Source: Sipunculus nudus (taxonomy: Eukaryota > Annelida > Sipuncula > Golfingiida > Sipunculidae). From it: a stretch of DNA of 64,000 nt. Made by a program: the position numbers and the translations under genes. The notes under the pieces were generated by a model that saw nothing but the letters and a program-made list of their open reading frames with translations, was not told the DNA's origin and searched no databases. Within the stretch, counting starts at the first letter, position 1. Every line of letters starts with the position of its first letter. The DNA lies in NCBI GenBank assembly GCA_026874595.1, contig CM049317.1, positions 67,298,118-67,362,117 of the forward strand, read 5' to 3'. Below, piece by piece: positions 35,277 to 44,960 of this stretch.

Positions 35277-36440
35277 CTAGAAATTTAGTTTAACTAGATG
35301 CAGTTATCCACGACTATAAGGCCTACCCCTTTCTGAAATATGCCGCTTTCTGTAGAAGCATTTATTGACACTTTACGTGGTCAAATGCACAAGGGTCAAG
35401 GTCACGAATGTTCAACATCATGGAGACAATTCTTGTATCATATTTGAAGAAAAAATATAAAGTTATTCAAAAGTAATTGGGTTCACAAAAATCCAACGTA
35501 TCTTCAGGGTTGACCTTGGAATCCAAGGTCACTAGTCTTGAAAAAGTCTGAGATATTTTTGTGTGTCAAATTTGAATGACATAGATGCACTAGTTCAAAA
35601 GTTATAGGGTAAACAAAAAATCCTATATCTTCGCAGATTTAATCTTGAAAAGCACGGTCAAGGTCACCAGTCTTCAAATATTTCTGAGATCTTGGTGTCA
35701 ACAATCTGTGTGTCACATTTGCAGAAAAAAGATAGGGTACTTCAAACGTTATGGGTATATAAAACATCTTATATAGCCGAAGATTTGACCCTGTAGATCA
35801 AGGTCACGTTCCGGGGCTTCAAACTCTTTAGACCACATATCATCCGACATCTTTCATTTTGAGTTTTAGAAAAATACATCCATCCACTTGAGAAACATTG
35901 TTTTTGTTTTTCACCAAATATTGAAATATTCCAAGTCAAGGCAATTCCCACAGTCACGGTCATGACCCATATTTACAGAGACTTCATTCTTAAACCCATA
36001 TCTATCCATGTGCATAATATGAAAGAAATCTGTCCATTATTGTTGACACCTTACTGTCAATTTGCAATGATAGGGGTATTAAAAGGCGCGAAAACATGAA
36101 ACGGATAGTAGGTAGCGTCGTCAATTTCCGTTACGTGACAACGTAATCCAAGAACTACGGTCAACCAAATATTTTCTCTATTCCATACAAGCTTTCCTGA
36201 ATTATCAAAAATGGTGTGATTTTCAAAAAATATTCATGGTCAAGATCACTCTCTTAGTTAAATTCGTAACTCTTTATTTAAAAGGCTTCGTACTCTCACT
36301 ATTATCTGTACACATGTCAAATTTGATATAAATCCGTGAAATATTTTTGAGTTATCTGCTCATAATATTTATCTCCGGCGGCGGTGGGATCGTGCTAAAG
36401 CCATAGTTTCCCCGATTTTGTCTAGGCATACAATGACTAT
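35277..36440 (-). mobile_element. Helentron-like element, copy 2 (minus strand, diverged)
   Basis: On the minus strand from 36438 it reads GTCATTGTATGCCTAGACAA then ATCGGGG and AAACTATGG. This matches the 5' sub-terminal region of copy 1 at 19594. It continues with the same words as copy 1: CCGCCGCC, AGATAACTCAAAAATATTTC, ACGGATTTATATCAAATTTG, GAATTT..GAGAGTGATCTTGACC, AAAATCACACC, and ATAATGGACAGATTTCTTTC followed by ATATTATGCA. The distal end is decayed. CTAG at 35277-35280, preceded by AAAA on the plus strand, is the best candidate for its 3' end, but the hairpin there is poor. The far half (35390-35830) holds a different block of about 135 bp. Confidence 0.6.
35390..35830 (-). repeat. ~135-bp units with TCAAGGTCAC
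   Basis: CAAGGTCAC recurs on the plus strand at 35398, 35524, 35659 and 35799, with recurring AAAGTTATnGGGTA, TTCACAAAAATCC and GTGTGTCAAATTTG words between. Period is about 126-140 bp. Confidence 0.7.
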
Positions 36441-38047
36441 AATTACATTTTTATTAACATTTACAATTCAAGGTGGGAGAGTGGTTTGAAGCCTCTCTAA
36501 CTCATTAAAGACCACGCAACTTGCGTTTCTGGGTTGCGAATCAAATTATCATTCATTACGAAGAGGAACCTGATAATCCATGCTTAGGTGACGGTATCCT
36601 GTGAGTGGTATTTAATAACCTTTGCTTCAGGATTAATTTCTTTCTTGAGATGAATGTCAGCGACTGTAAAACCAACCATGACATGTAAAAGGTGATTAGC
36701 TGTTAGCTCTAATCTGCTTTATGGAAATATAATGAGAAGGCTGTCTTTGCTAATTTCACATCATACTTTACAATGGCGTCACTTGTTAAAGCTGAGGATC
36801 AAAGAGGCGACATTGACATGTTAATCGATGTTTAATATTGTTGTGCTTTTTTTGTCTTTTATTTAGTTGATTGCAAAGAATCACTAACTCCGTCTTTCTT
36901 GCATCGGATTTTTTCCAGGTAAAGGCTCCTTATCCCATGTAAAGGCCCTTGATATGTACCAGTCGGCATTCTGATGTCATGAATGAAAGGTCCTACATCT
37001 ACCATTTCTCTGTCGTGACCCAGCTTTATCAGGTAGAAATGAAAAGAGAATTTTTGGTCGCTGTTCACGAACCGCTCAATATATTAAATGATAAAGTTGT
37101 GTCTGTGTTAAGGAAACAAATAATAGTATGACCTAAGTAGGCAGTGAAACAAAAACATTTAAATTGTCTAAACCTTGGCTGATGAGGCTAAGCTCAGCTG
37201 AATAGCAAGCGTTTGGACCTGATGACATTCAATATCTTAAACAATCCGTTTAAAATTTGTATTTTCTAAAGTAAATTTTTCCACAACGGGCTTCAAAAAG
37301 ACTTCAAGGAAAACTGAAGATTATAATGGATGATGAAGCAGTAATACTGATAAAGACAATTCATATATAAAAAAATGTATTATTTACCGTCCTTTCCCGG
37401 GCTACATGCCCTATCAGAATCATAGAAATATGCACATAAATGTATTTACTCTGAAGGTAATGTAAAAAGTACATCTTGAGGAATTCAATTTAAACCTCAA
37501 GGAGCTGGAGCTGATATTAAATCACGTGACCCTGCTGTCAAGACCGCTATCAAAGAAGAATGTTACTTGTACAAAGTAAAACTTTTTTTCCTGTTCATCT
37601 AGACCTTTACTTTGCCTATTACCATCTCTGTAATTAAATGTCTTATAGTAAAAACTTAACGAATTCCAATGTGTCCATAAATGTTCTTCTGTGCGCAACA
37701 CTGTTATACTCTAGAAATAATTGGATTGGACTTCATTCAGGTTTAAACGTTACAAAACGTCAGCTAAAACAAAATAGTGATGGATCACGCTTTCAATCCA
37801 GGCAAGGCTCGGTCGGGTTTTCTCGCGGATTTGTCCTTTATTTACTAGCTCTTGGTCATTATGCCAAAAAAGAACTAGCCTTTAACCACTAAAGGCACAT
37901 TAAGAACATGAACAAGTCACAATTCATGAATGGGACTCATCCATTTCCAAAGATGTAAAGTTAATTGTTATTAGTTCAAGCCGCTTTCGCAAGATGACCT
38001 AACTTGCTTTCATGAAGTATGTTGAATTATTTAGAAATTAAAGAAAA
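36441..38047. other. Anonymous non-coding DNA
   Basis: No supported gene. The 84-codon frame at 37638-37892 is unassigned. Confidence 0.45.
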
Positions 38048-38713
38048 GTAATGGGGCTGTACCACTTAGACGACTCTGAAGGTGACTGCTGGCGATCGAC
38101 ATAGTCGTAGCAGGTCACCCGCTACGACAAAATCTACGACAAGCTACAACTACTTGATGCCTATTTAAAGCCAAGCTACGTACGGCAAGCTGCCGACAAC
38201 CGGTGACACAATCGACTTGTCAAAGGAAAATCACCTACGACAACCTACGATCACACCTACGACAACTCACGACCACACTGGTGACAACCTACGACACCTG
38301 AATTCATGCTTTAAGTCCACCCATTACAAGCTACGACAAGTCTCGCCCCTTTACTGTTTGAGGAGCCGGAGACGAGGATGGGCCCTGTATCAAGTAACGA
38401 CAACCCACGACTGCACCTGCGACTTTCTTCGTCATCTAGCGACAGTTAACGACAGCAACTACGCCAGTAGACGTCACCTGACCAGAGCCTACGACAGCAC
38501 CTAAGTCAGGCTACGCTCACTTGGGTCAAACAGGCTATCGCCTGCGAATTTTGAACATGTTGAAAATCCAGCGACGACAGATAAGAACACACGAGTATTT
38601 AGGCGACTTCAGGAGACTACTCCCGACCATACAGGCAACACCCTAAAGACCATTTTGCGACAGCCTGGTCACTTGAAGTCACCTGAAGAGTCGCAGGTGG
38701 GACAGCCCCATGA
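38048..38713. mobile_element. ~660-bp foldback element filled with CTACGAC motifs
   Basis: The left end AGTAATGGGGCTGTACCAC and the right end read inward AGTCATGGGGCTGTCCCAC match at 17 of 19 positions. Pairing continues loosely inward: CGACTCT, AGGTGACT and GGTCAC occur in both arms in mirrored order. The interior is dominated by degenerate CTACGAC/GCGACAG/GGTGACA heptamers, so its composition differs from the AT-rich flanks. No transposase and no clear target duplication are seen. I read it as a foldback-type or palindromic MITE. The 95-codon frame at 38217-38504 is a product of the repeats. Confidence 0.7.
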
Positions 38714-38892
38714 CTACCTCAAAGAAAAAACGTACCAATACAACCAACATTTACCGGTAATCTATTGCTTATAGCTTCCAAAAGATGTAAATTTCATTGC
38801 AAGTTAATGAAGCTAATTTCCTAGTCTCACTGTCACAAAAGAAAATGGCTGACAAATATCCCTTAAGTGTGTCGAATTAATTAGTTATTATT

Positions 38893-38938
38893 AAATTTTA
38901 TTATATTATATTATATTATACCATATTATATTATATTA
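38893..38938. repeat. (TTATA)n microsatellite
   Basis: About nine pentanucleotide repeats, with a CCATA variant. Confidence 0.9.
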
Positions 38939-39344
38939 CACGATTACAAAACAGAAGATAAACCACCTTGATAGACTGACCAAGTCGGTATAAGCTTGTA
39001 GTCTACCACATGTGGCAGCACCTGAGACAGGCACTGCAATCTGGCGGCAAAGTTTAAAATTAATAAGTTCTAAGGCCGTCATCTTTGCCGAACATTAATA
39101 CCGAGAATTAGTCAATCGTAGCAGGAAATTACATCTTATTTATACAGGGCCAACCTAAATACTGTCGGTCCGACAGGCCTATTTGTATACGGTTTATATG
39201 AACGTGAGTTTGATGCCGCTACACTAGTGAACTAGAGTATAGTTTTTTAATATCCTGCAAATCGCATATACATACATTCATGACCTGCATATTAACTATA
39301 TCGCCAAATTTAATGCGATATTAGACTTCAATAACTCGTATGGG

Positions 39345-39346
<2 letters not shown>

Positions 39347-39427
<81 letters not shown>

Positions 39428-39448
39428 TACATATATATATATATATAT
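39347..39448. repeat. (AT)n microsatellite
   Basis: About 100 bp of AT repeats with GT and AAAT/ACAT interruptions. This is one of the longest tracts in the window. Confidence 0.95.
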
Positions 39449-41130
39449 AGTATGATAGGAAGTCTTATCAACGGGAATACTACAGACAGCGTCCCTTTTC
39501 CCTTTCAGCAGTGACCTAACGCCATTTCGGCCTTCTCACATTAGAGAGTCTACAACCAGCGTACTGGCTGTCAGAGTGCCATTATATCCTTCAGCGAGGA
39601 ACGTACTTTAAGATTTGAAGACGCAAATATTATTTACCTCATGGCCAACAAGTACGCTATCACTTGACATAAATTAGACCAGTCGTTGGCTTTTAGTACA
39701 CTCCCTAACAACATCTAACATGAGCGAAAAAATTTACATTTTAACTCAGTATATTGGTAAATCTGTACGCATGTTTGTTGAATTTTTGACCTCATGAATA
39801 CAAGCATGTCTCCAACGAGTGATTAGAGGCGGCCAACTTGTTCGCCATACAGGAAATGACTCGTTACCATTGGGACAGAGTTTCAGTTTGGGTTTATGAG
39901 TTCACAAGTATTCTTTTGTGTCGAACTCATCATTAGTAGCCTAATGTTCGACGACATGAATGCAACATGATGGGCGGTCACTGCGTTGAATTCCTTTATA
40001 CGGCTTGTAATATGACTTACACGCTAAAATACGCGCCTACTGAGTCGTGTTGTCAAGGCTAGCATTCTCCCTGCTCAGATCGGAGACCACTATGGTAGGT
40101 TAAAGCTTACTGTTCTGGTACTTTCAATCCTTCAAAAATATTCATACAAGATTTTCAAAGGAAAGTCAAAAGAGACAGATGAAGTATGGATAAGCTCAAG
40201 GATTGGGAATTAATTACAGATTCTAAGAGATATTTGCTTTTATCAAAGTACAATGAGACCTTTCTGTCCTTATGAATATCATTATTGTTCCTGCATCCTG
40301 CTTTGAACCGCCATTGAAACATCAGATTAAACCCAGCAGCCAGAAAAATAATAATACAGGAGTTAATCAAGTGTGGTCTAACAATCATTGTCTTCTTTTG
40401 AAAAGAGTTTTAGTCCTTGAAATAAGAAAGAAAAAAATTATTAATTCAAATTTCCATTTGCACTTCAAAAAATGACATGTGGACTGCAGTGAAGTCTTAT
40501 TGATCAGATGTTTTGTGAGAAATTTTGTGGAGAACATCACATAAATTACAGGATGCTCCGTAATATTTTGATAAAACATATTTGGTTTAATTAGCTAAAG
40601 CGCCCAAATACTAGTGCATTTATTAGACTAGGTACAAAATAACCAGACAGATTCAAAGATATTTCAGTCTCATATTGATATCTAACTCCCAGCGTTGCAT
40701 TTAATAAGCTGAGTTGCCCGAAGGTTAGTGCAGTGTTAAAACTTCGGAGGATAGAAATAAATTTGTCACTCGCTAAAGACGCATTGTGGGCTTCATTAAG
40801 GGAAATGTCTAGAGGTCTAAGAAACCCCAGACAGTTTGCGGAAAATATTATATTTTCTTATCCCGCAATAGGGATCTTATAATCAAATATGTACGTCACA
40901 ACTAACCGTAACGCAGTAGCATCTCCAAGATACTCAAATTATTTTACTATAAGAATCACATGTTCCCATAAATCCGGTAACCCAACGGGTTACTTTTGTC
41001 TTAAATCCCTCACGAGGGCTTATTAACACTTCGTCGTCGGTCACCTAACTGCTTATCCAATTTGGTAAGGAGTCAGCTATGAAGTCGGGGACGAAAATTG
41101 CCCTTAGGCTTAAAGCAATTTGTCTATATA
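39449..41130. other. Anonymous non-coding DNA
   Basis: No supported gene. Overlapping frames at 40155-40579 have no domain. Confidence 0.45.
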
Positions 41131-41138
41131 TAAAAATG

Positions 41139-41207
<69 letters not shown>
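41131..41207. repeat. (AT)n microsatellite
   Basis: About 35 AT repeats with a GTATGTGTAT lead. Confidence 0.95.
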
Positions 41208-41210
<3 letters not shown>

Positions 41211-41620
41211 GGCTTTCAGGACCGCTGGGGTAAGCGTCTCTGATGCTCGAAATCTCTTACGGACGTTCGGTTCTTAGGGTCCAAGCGTCCGATGGAACGC
41301 TCAAATATCTGGCTTTAGGACCTTGTATCAGTCAATGGCCATTACCGGCTGCCCCAAAGACGAACCTGTCAGTATTGTAAACACCGATAACTGAGGTTAA
41401 CATTTCGCTTTGAGCATATATTCATATAATCACACAATTTATAATCATATAGTAAATTGAATATTACATAAATTACGAAAAAGAATCAATTTTCACAAAT
41501 CATTCAAATTAGACAAATATCATCTTCTCTCATTGCTCTAACCTCAGATGGGACGCCCACAAACTTTTTCTTGAGCGTCCAAACTTTCAACTTTTCTTCC
41601 TATTTATAGCCCGGTTTTAA

Positions 41621-41622
<2 letters not shown>
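41208..41622. other. Anonymous DNA with repeated GCGTCC words
   Basis: Words such as AAGCGTC, CAAGCGTCC, GGAACGCTC, GGGACGCCC and GAGCGTCCAAAC recur in both orientations from 41235 to 41585. I cannot fit a defined unit. Confidence 0.4.

Positions 41623-41625
<3 letters not shown>

Positions 41626-41700
<75 letters not shown>
41626..41700. repeat. (AT)n/(AG)n microsatellite replacing the LTR 5' part
   Basis: About 17 AT repeats followed by 20 AG repeats run straight into LTR sequence at 41701. The intact LTR at 50675 has GAGAGAGAGG at this point (50925-50934), so the AG tract probably grew from it. Confidence 0.9.
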
Positions 41701-41702
<2 letters not shown>

Positions 41703-42216
41703 GAGAGAATATTCCAGCGGACACAGAAGCGTGTATGTCAGTTTGTGGGACCTATTCCGAAAAGTGCGGCAATTATAGATTTTATTCAGTTTTTCTGGAT
41801 TTTGTGACGAATATTATTTGGTCTTCAGTTGTCTTTCGGGATTGTTACAAGAGCTTTACAGTGGACTGTTATTCTCCGAGAGAATTTGTGTGAACTTTTC
41901 ACCCGGCTTATACATTTTAAAGGACTAATCGTTGTGACAGTGGTGGTATCCAGGTTCTGTGCACTTTCTTTATTTTACTGTGTGATTATATTGATTTGTT
42001 TTTATACTGCTGTTATACTGTGTAATTGTATTGATTTAGTGTGATTTTGTAAATTTTGTAAATTATAGTTATTTGTTGACAAAAATCTACTGAAGTCTTT
42101 ATTCATTCCCCTAGACATTACACGCTGCCTAGTGTTACAGAATCTGATTTTTTATATCCTTGACAAATTTATGTTCATCACACACACGTGATCTGTTGAT
42201 ATTAGGTTACGTAACA
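41701..42216 (+). repeat. 5' LTR, left part missing
   Basis: This aligns almost base for base with the right two thirds of the LTR at 50675-51456 (from GGGAATATTCCAGCGGAC to ...CGTAACA). By eye there are only scattered differences. The left third, including the TATA region, is replaced by the (AT)n(AG)n tract. The AATAAA word of the other copies is altered here (TGTAAATT). Confidence 0.88.
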
Positions 42217-42222
42217 TAAAAT

Positions 42223-42240
42223 TGGGGGCTCGACCGGGAT
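42223..42240 (+). other. Primer-binding site, tRNA-Pro type
   Basis: TGGGGGCTCGACCGGGAT lies six bases after the LTR's terminal CA. It matches the proline-tRNA primer site known from retroviruses and some Ty3/Gypsy elements (TGGGGGCTCGTCCGGGAT) at 17 of 18 positions. This fixes the end of the LTR and the plus orientation. Confidence 0.88.
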
Positions 42241-42370
42241 TCTTAATAGTTTTGGAAATTTATTAGGCCCTTAACTAGACATTTTGTTTTATCATACATG
42301 GTTTACAAGATTACATACTATTTACAATACATTGTTTACAGGATTTATCTCAGTGTTTCAACATATTAAC

Positions 42371-43636
42371 ATGGCAGATTTCAAATCTGAGACATTTGTT
42401 GGCGATTCCGTCCCTGATCAACTTGAACAGTTGACAAAGGAACAGTTGTTGCGTTAGGACAACACTTAGGGCTACGTGTGGAAAAAAGCTTTGAGAAAGC
42501 CTAATATCATTGCTAAAATCATGCAAGATCTACTTAGCAAAGGTTTAATTAAAGACAGTGAAGTTGAAATATAAAAAAAATGACAGCCTTGCTATGCAAT
42601 TAGAATTTTAAAAAGTTGAAATGCAATATGAGCTAGCATTAAAAGAGAGGGAAGAAAGGTCAGAAAGAGAAAGACTAGAAAAAGAAATAGAAAGAGACAG
42701 ACTAGAAAAAGAAAAAAAAATTGAGTTAAACGACTGGAGTTAGAAAGACTTAAACTAGAACATAGTCTAAGTGCTGCCCCATTTCACAGTTTTAATGTTA
42801 CTAAACACATTAGACTTGTCCCACCTTTTCAAGAAAAAGAGGTTGATAAATATTTCTAACACTTTGAGAAGGTAGCTGAAAATTTAAAATGGCCTAAGGA
42901 AAATTGGACTGTGCTGTTACAAAGTGAATTGTCTGGCAAGGCCAGAGACATTTATACAGAGCTTTCAGTAGAAGCTGCTGCTGACTATGGCCTGGTAAAA
43001 CGGTTAATCCTAGAAGGTTATGAGTTAGTTCCGGAGGCTTACCGCCAGAAATTCAGAAATTGGTAAAATCGCAAAGAACAGACCTACGTCGAATTTGCTA
43101 GGACAAAAGAGCAGCTGTTTAATCACTGGTGTATTTCTAAAAATGAAATGAAAGATTATGACAATTTGCGCCACTTGATTTTGCTTGAAGAATTTAAGCG
43201 CTGCATTAACGCAGGTGTTAAAACTTTTCTTGATGAGAAAAGTCCTGAAACACTTGACATTGCTGCTCAATTGGCTGATGATTATTCTTTAACACACAGA
43301 ATGTCCTTTACTAGAAAATCAAACCAATCATTCACAAACAAGAATGTAAATCAGTATGGTCAAAAGAAGTTTAAAGCGCAGTCACCCAGTACTAGTAGTC
43401 CTGATAGTTCAGCAAAGTCCATTGCTACATCTCAGTCCACGTCCACTGTGTCTAAGTCCGACCAAGGCCAGTCATTTTCAAAGAAAATCTGTAATTACTG
43501 CAAGAAGGAAGGTCATCTAATATCTGACTGCTGGAAACTTGCGAATAAACCAAATAGCAAACCTTCTGGTTTTGTTTCAAAATCTATGCGTAGCATAGTA
43601 CAAGAGCCAGGCTCTTTTCATGTAAATAAGGAGTAA
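42371..43636 (+). pseudogene. gag: gag polyprotein remnant (SCAN-like capsid and CCHC knuckle)
   Basis: Structural protein of the retrotransposon particle. ATG at 42371 opens a frame that stops after about 28 codons. A charged Glu/Arg/Lys-rich coiled-coil-like stretch follows (about 42600-42760) with frame breaks. From about 42762 one frame carries the capsid region (motifs WPKENW, LSGKARD, YELVPEAYRQKFRNW, YVEFARTKEQL), interrupted by TAA at 42857-42859 and 43064-43066. The part from 43148 is open for 162 codons and ends with a zinc knuckle (43490-43531, C-X2-C-X4-H-X4-C), which in the family binds RNA. The YELVPEAYRQKFR block is characteristic of the Gmr1-like gag from which vertebrate SCAN domains are thought to derive. 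Confidence 0.85.
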
Positions 43637-44094
43637 AAATCCTTTGTTGACTCTAACAAAGAGTTTAATGCTTCGGAGGCCCAAGTGCCGTCTGAATCCA
43701 AAGGAAAATCCGTAGCTTGCGAGGTAAAGACCTCAGTTGATTCCTGCGAGGAATTTAATAAGGCTAGGTCCTTTCAGAACTCCTGCGAGGAGTATTCCCT
43801 AAATAAGGCTAAGTCCTTTTATGACTCTTGCGAGAGTATTTCAAATGAGGCGAGGTCCTCTTATAACAAACAACAGTTTGTTCTGTTGAGGAAAATTCCT
43901 CTGTTGACTCCCATGAGGAGTTTGATGATAAAAAAGATGAAGATTCCTTAAGTGACTCTGAAAAAGAGTTTATGACTGACACTGTCAATGTTAGTTCTTT
44001 GTTTGATGAAACTGAGGTAGACGATTCCTCTCCTGACTCTGAAATAGAGTTATTTGAGCCATTCATACATGATGGTTTTGTATAACTTTCAAGT
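43637..44094 (+). other. gag-protease linker with ~45-nt internal repeats
   Basis: Three units of 41-45 nt start near 43737, 43778 and 43823. Each encodes a phrase like DSCEEF-N-KARSF (cysteine-glutamate pair, then basic-aromatic). Further DSxEEF/DSEKEF echoes reach 44055. The frame is broken. Such acidic linkers between zinc knuckle and protease are common. The repeat expansion is an observation without assigned role. Confidence 0.6.
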
Positions 44095-44583
44095 GATTTT
44101 TCAGATTCTACCCCTATTAGAATTTTGAGGGACACTGGTTCAGGCCAGACTCTCATGTTAGCAAACACTTTGCCATTTTCTAATAGATCCTTTACCTGTG
44201 CATATGCACTTGTTAATGGTGTGTTTTCAGACAGGCACACTTCAGTTCCGCGATCCGCTTCACAGTATACATTAAAAGTCAGATTTGATTTCTGGGAATA
44301 TTACCGTGGGCATAAGAACTACTTTACCCTTTAAGGGAATTCAGTTGCTACTAGGCAATGAGGTTGCAAGTGATAAAGTACAGCCTGTACCAATAGTGAC
44401 AGAAAAGCCGTCACTTGATCAAGACACAGATCCGGAAAGTCAGGAAATTCCTGGTTTGTATCCTTCATGTGCTGTAATTAGATCTATGGCCAAGAAAAAC
44501 ACACATGAGGATAATGGTCCAGATGACAACACTCTGGGAGTCACTACTGACTCGTCTAATGACACGCCCGTACAGGATGCAGC
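44095..44583 (+). pseudogene. Retropepsin-like protease remnant
   Basis: Aspartic protease of the element, which cleaves the polyprotein in active relatives. The catalytic motif ILRDTGSGQTLML is encoded with DTGS at 44131-44142. About 50 codons later the frame shifts near 44280. The C-terminal part (LISGNITVG, then GIQLLLGNEVA, the usual flap-to-C-terminal pattern GxxLLLGND) continues in another frame to about 44583. It ends with a spacer containing GLYPSCAVIRSMAKK. The frameshift makes it non-functional. Confidence 0.8.
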
Positions 44584-44587
44584 ATTC

Positions 44588-44960
44588 TGAAGGTCATAAC
44601 TTATCGCGGAACAGCATAAGGACCCTGATATTTCATGTTTGTTTCCCAGGGCAGTTTCTAAATATGAACTGTCACAGAACCCGGTTTGTTTCTATGTTAA
44701 AAATGGAGTGCTTATGCGTAAATGGCGACCACCTGATGTATGCGCTGATGATGAGTGGGCCATCATACATCAAATAGTAATGCCCAAAAGCTTTCGCAAT
44801 GACATTTAAGCATGGCACATGAGGCTCCTTTCTCTGGCCATTTACATGTAGGTACAAATTAAACTTATCAGAAAGTTTGAACACTTCTATTGGCCTAACC
44901 TCAGGAAAGATGTTGTACAATATTGTAAATCATGCCATACATGCCAGATGGTGATATCAA
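44588..44960 (+). pseudogene. Integrase N-terminal zinc-binding domain remnant
   Basis: It follows the protease spacer directly. One frame encodes VKNGVLMRKWRPPD and HQIVMPKSFRND, the usual approach to the integrase HHCC domain. A stop and frameshift near 44808 follow. The first histidine block AHEAPFSGHL is in a second frame. HFYWPNLRKDV and the cysteine pair CKSCHTCQ (44924-44944) return in the first frame, giving the H-H-C-C set across two frames. Recognisable similarity ends about 44960, so the catalytic DDE core is lost. Confidence 0.78.

Larger units (their letters stand above)
41701..44960 (+). mobile_element. Degenerate Ty3/Gypsy LTR retrotransposon, 3' truncated
   Basis: Order: partial 5' LTR (41701-42216), primer-binding site (42223-42240), gag remnant with capsid-like region and CCHC knuckle (42371-43636), a repeat-containing linker (43637-44090), protease with DTGS (44100-44580), and integrase zinc-binding domain (about 44590-44945). 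No reverse transcriptase, RNase H, integrase core or 3' LTR is found. The protease-to-integrase order and the SCAN-like capsid fit the Gmr1-type branch of Ty3/Gypsy, in which integrase precedes reverse transcriptase. Stops and frameshifts in every module show it is inactive. It is not a tandem partner of the solo LTRs but shares their LTR family. Confidence 0.88.

Noticed and set aside
38217-38504. 95-codon Thr/His-rich frame
   Set aside because: Produced by the CTACGAC repeats of the foldback element. Low-complexity and without a domain.
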